A stretch of 53,013 bases of DNA from GCA-002715885 sp045561575 (GTDB taxonomy: Bacteria; Bacteroidota; Bacteroidia; Flavobacteriales; BACL11): positions 1-53,013 of the forward strand of contig JBJKXM010000017.1 in NCBI GenBank assembly GCA_045561575.1. The letters run 5' to 3'. A program made the translations under genes and the position numbers. Shown one piece after another: positions 50,195 to 53,013 of the stretch. Below the pieces are notes generated by a model. It had not been told where the DNA came from and did not search any database. It saw only the letters and a list, made by a program, of their open reading frames with translations. Numbering within the stretch: the first letter of the stretch is position 1; each line of letters begins with the position of its first letter.

Positions 50195-50656
50195 ATGAGC
50201 AAAAAAAAAGATTTAATTAGTGAAGTAACAGAAATTTTTACTGATTATTTAATAAAAAATAATCAACGAAAAACACCCGAGCGTTATGCTATATTAAATG
50301 AAATCTATAACAATGATGGTCATTTTGATATTGAATCTTTGTATATTAAAATGAAAAACCAAAAATATAGAGTTAGTAGAGCCACTCTTTATAATACCAT
50401 TGAATTGTTGCTACAATGCAGTTTAGTAAGAAAACACCAATTCGGCAAATCTCATGCTCAATTTGAAAAATCATATTTCAACAAGCAGCATGATCATTTA
50501 ATCTGTACAAATTGCGATAAAGTTATTGAATTTTGTGACCCAAGATTACAAGGTATAATGAACTTTATTGAAAATGATATGAATTTTAAAATATCAAGGC
50601 ATTCTCTGAATTTTTATGGAAAATGCTTAGATGAAAAGAGTTGTTTAAATAAGTAA
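50195..50656 (+). CDS. fur: Fur-family metal-responsive repressor
   Basis: The 153-residue protein has the Fur N-terminal winged helix (about 20-85, RKTPERYAILNEIYNNDGHFDIESLY, then VSRATLYNTIELLLQCSLV) and C-terminal dimerisation domain with KQHDHLICTNCDKVIEFCDP. This holds the HDH ligands and one CxxC pair; a second pair (KCLDEKSC) closes the protein, a structural zinc site. It probably senses Fe(II), though Zur or PerR cannot be excluded. The gene sits between spoT and purA, an order I have seen in related genomes; purA follows after four bases. A purine-rich AAAGAA precedes the ATG. Confidence 0.93.
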   Translation: MSKKKDLISEVTEIFTDYLIKNNQRKTPERYAILNEIYNNDGHFDIESLYIKMKNQKYRVSRATLYNTIELLLQCSLVRKHQFGKSHAQFEKSYFNKQHDHLICTNCDKVIEFCDPRLQGIMNFIENDMNFKISRHSLNFYGKCLDEKSCLNK

Positions 50657-50660
50657 ATAT

Positions 50661-51926
50661 ATGGCAAAAGCAGATGTACTCCTTGGTTTACAGTGGGGTG
50701 ATGAAGGAAAAGGTAAAATTGTAGATGTTTTAACAAAAAACTACGATATAATTGCTAGATTCCAAGGTGGACCTAATGCTGGACACACATTAGAATTTGA
50801 TGGCATAAAACATGTTTTACACACAATACCATCAGGTATTTTTCATAAAGGAATTGTAAATTTAATTGGTAATGGTGTTGTTATAGACCCAGTAATATTT
50901 GAAAATGAAATTAATTCAATTGATAAATTAAATTTAGAAATATCTGAACTACTTATTTCAAAAAAGGCTCACTTAATTCTTCCAACTCACAAGCTCTTAG
51001 ACGCAGCTTCTGAAAAAGCAAAAGGCAAAAATAAAATAGGATCAACCTTAAAAGGAATAGGCCCAACTTATATGGATAAAACTGGAAGAAATGGATTAAG
51101 AGTTGGTGATATAAACTCTAGTGATTTTGATTTGAAGTACAATAAACTCAAAAACAAACACCTACAACTCCTCAAATTTTATGATTTTGAGTATAATTTG
51201 GACGAATTAGAATCAACATGGATGAATAGCCTAGAAACAATAAAAAAATTCAAACACATAGATAGTGAACATTATATTCATCAAAATTTAAAAGAAGGAA
51301 AAAAAATACTTGCTGAAGGAGCTCAAGGAACATTACTTGATATTGATTTTGGATCATATCCTTTTGTCACATCATCAAATACTATTACTGCTGGTGCCTG
51401 TACAGGACTTGGAATAGCTCCAAATCAAATTTCTGATGTGTTTGGCATTTTTAAAGCCTACTGTACTCGCGTTGGTAGTGGTCCATTCCCAACTGAGCTA
51501 AATGATGATATTGGAGAACATTTGGGTAGAGTTGGAAATGAATTTGGAGCAACAACTGGAAGAGCAAGAAGATGTGGTTGGATTGATCTTCCAGCCTTAA
51601 AGTATGCGATTAATATCAACGGTGTTACGCAATTAATGATGATGAAATCCGACGTTCTCTCAGGTATTAAAACAATCAAAGTTTGTACACATTACATAGA
51701 TTGTAATAATCAAAAAATTGATTATTTGCCTTTTGAAGACAATGATAAACTCACTCCTGTATATGAGGAGTTAAGAGGTTGGGATAAAAATTTAATGGAA
51801 ATTAACGATTTAAACGAAGCCCCAACAGAGGTTCATGATTATATTAAGTATTTAGAGAATCAACTTGAGGTTCCTATCAAAATTATTTCTGTAGGACCAG
51901 ACAGAAAACAAACACTTTTCAGATAA
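50661..51926 (+). CDS. purA: Adenylosuccinate synthase
   Basis: PurA joins IMP and aspartate using GTP in the first AMP-specific step, complementing guaB at the IMP branch. The 421-residue protein has the phosphate loop LGLQWGDEGKGKIVD at the N-terminus, FQGGPNAGHTLEFDG, TLKGIGPTYMDKTGRNG, LAEGAQGTLLDIDFGSYPFVTSSNT, and the late GATTGRARRCGWIDL. Length and motifs are normal. It is four bases after fur and two bases before the OstA-like gene. Confidence 0.97.
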   Translation: MAKADVLLGLQWGDEGKGKIVDVLTKNYDIIARFQGGPNAGHTLEFDGIKHVLHTIPSGIFHKGIVNLIGNGVVIDPVIFENEINSIDKLNLEISELLISKKAHLILPTHKLLDAASEKAKGKNKIGSTLKGIGPTYMDKTGRNGLRVGDINSSDFDLKYNKLKNKHLQLLKFYDFEYNLDELESTWMNSLETIKKFKHIDSEHYIHQNLKEGKKILAEGAQGTLLDIDFGSYPFVTSSNTITAGACTGLGIAPNQISDVFGIFKAYCTRVGSGPFPTELNDDIGEHLGRVGNEFGATTGRARRCGWIDLPALKYAININGVTQLMMMKSDVLSGIKTIKVCTHYIDCNNQKIDYLPFEDNDKLTPVYEELRGWDKNLMEINDLNEAPTEVHDYIKYLENQLEVPIKIISVGPDRKQTLFR

Positions 51927-51928
51927 GC

Positions 51929-53013
51929 TTGAAAATAATCTTTTTTATATTTTTTTCATTTTACTTTTCTTTAAATACTTATTCACAAGAAAAGAAAAAA
52001 ATTGATATTAAAAATGCCGACTTTACATATATAAATAATGAAAAACACCCTGATTACTGGAGATTATTAGGCAATGTTAACATATTTCACAATAAAACAA
52101 ACATGTATTGTGATTCAGCTCATTATTACTCTCAAAATGAAAAAATAATAGCCTATAGCAACGTAAAGATTGTAAAGGATAAAAATCTAAATTTATATGG
52201 TGAAAAACTAAATTATGATGGAGAAAATAATATAGCTATTATTTCCAAAAATGTAGTTTTAATTAATAATGAAAGTAAACTAACAACAAATAAATTAGAA
52301 TTTAATTTAGAAGAAGAAAAAATACAGTATAATTCAAGAAGTAGAATTATTAACAACAATCAAGACATACAATCAAACAAAGGAATATACCTTTTAAACA
52401 AAAGAACCTACTATTTTGTGGATTCTGTAATTTTAAAAACAGAAAATTATAACCTAAATACAGATAATCTAATTTCTAATGAAGAAACTAATGCAAATCA
52501 GTTAAGTGGGCCTAGCTTTATTTTTTTTAATGACAAAACAATTTATTGTGAAGAAGGGTATTTATATACTAATTCAGCTGAATTTTTTAAGAACCCATAT
52601 ATTGCATCAAGTGATTTCACAGTAAAAGCTGATAGTATTTACTATTATAACAATAAAAACACTGTTAATACACTTGGCAATGTTGTTTTAACGGATACAA
52701 TCAATAACTTTATAATTAAGGGAGGTCAAGCAGATTTTTTTGAAGATAAAGATAGAATGGTTTTTCAAAAAAACCCTTCGCTTCAGCTAATTTCAAATTT
52801 AGATACATTATTTATTACTTCAGAAATATTTGAAAACTATCAAATAAATGGTGATAATAAATTACTTTCTTATAATAATGTAAAATTTAACAATGAAAAT
52901 CTTATTGGTACATGTGACTCACTAATGTATAGAACCATAGATTCTACCATTACATTATTTAAAAAACCAATAATTTGGCTAGATGAATATCAAGTTTTTT
53001 CTGATACTATTTT
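51929..53013 (+). CDS. OstA/LptA-like outer-membrane biogenesis protein, N-terminal part (partial)
   Basis: An open frame runs from a TTG at 51929 to the window edge (361 codons) without a stop. The first 20 codons encode a Sec signal (KIIFFIFFSFYFSLNTYSQ), which supports this TTG start two bases after purA. The mature part has repeated beta units of the OstA/LptA type, such as YWRLLGNVNIFHNKTNMYCDSAHYYSQ, NIAIISKNVVLINN and NTVNTLGNVVLTDTI. LptA and the LptD N-domain carry lipopolysaccharide across the periplasm. The Bacteroidota OstA-like proteins are longer than LptA, and this one continues beyond the window, so its full domain content is not visible. Confidence 0.85.
   Translation, partial: MKIIFFIFFSFYFSLNTYSQEKKKIDIKNADFTYINNEKHPDYWRLLGNVNIFHNKTNMYCDSAHYYSQNEKIIAYSNVKIVKDKNLNLYGEKLNYDGENNIAIISKNVVLINNESKLTTNKLEFNLEEEKIQYNSRSRIINNNQDIQSNKGIYLLNKRTYYFVDSVILKTENYNLNTDNLISNEETNANQLSGPSFIFFNDKTIYCEEGYLYTNSAEFFKNPYIASSDFTVKADSIYYYNNKNTVNTLGNVVLTDTINNFIIKGGQADFFEDKDRMVFQKNPSLQLISNLDTLFITSEIFENYQINGDNKLLSYNNVKFNNENLIGTCDSLMYRTIDSTITLFKKPIIWLDEYQVFSDTI

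Overview
The window is a compact, AT-rich stretch of a Bacteroidota chromosome, most likely from a member of the Flavobacteriales. This rests on three things seen in the sequence. Two large secreted proteins end in type IX secretion signals, one type A and one type B. The gene families are typical of the phylum: a long-form Lgt, a tandem parvulin cluster, spoT-fur-purA-ostA, and a lipoprotein beta-propeller. Many genes are preceded by the Bacteroidota -7 promoter element TAnnTTTG. No IS element, phage gene, CRISPR array, rRNA or tRNA was recognised. TGA is used as a stop (for example smpB), so the code is standard.

Layout. 1-1749: end of an EamA transporter, a YigZ/IMPACT protein and an M42 aminopeptidase, translationally coupled. 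1751-9337 (minus strand): an XRE regulator, pyrD, a 1689-residue type IX-secreted protein (sortilin-like propeller, PKD, CUB, PKD, five Cys repeats) and a propeller lipoprotein. 9338-9619: the only large intergenic region, with a perfect 18-bp palindrome ahead of a DtxR-family regulator and ZIP transporter pair. 11158-15599: smpB with an overlapping beta-helix lipoprotein, a LuxC-like acyl-CoA reductase on the other strand, a conserved secreted hypothetical and rnhB. 15636-23473: a membrane-anchored two-domain protein, a glucosaminidase with an unusual C-terminus, a GH109-like oxidoreductase-fold lipoprotein, an ACC deaminase-like PLP enzyme and a long-form urocanate hydratase.

23475-34991: pheT, an oligopeptide-binding lipoprotein, mtaB-lgt, a sodium:solute symporter, recR, a 2-oxoacid dehydrogenase E2, a DnaQ-like exonuclease and an FAH-family hydrolase. 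34994-42070 (minus strand) reads as one transcription unit: guaB, a double-parvulin protein, a parvulin-less lipoprotein, SurA, MoxR, def. Its middle is an envelope protein-folding cassette. 42161-46595: an orphan type B T9SS cargo and a nitronate monooxygenase-like flavoprotein. 46645-53013: glyA, spoT, fur, purA and the start of an OstA/LptA-like gene.

Most of the window is housekeeping (nucleotide synthesis, translation, DNA repair, stringent response) mixed with envelope biogenesis and protein export. I found no clear new multi-gene system. The points most worth a second look are an internal duplication inside Lgt, a set of promoters whose -7 box lies only 4-6 nt from the start codon (probable leaderless mRNAs), overlapping divergent promoters between the PLP enzyme and hutU, the DtxR palindrome, a glucosaminidase fused to a possible outer-membrane barrel, and seven convergent gene pairs with no room for terminators.
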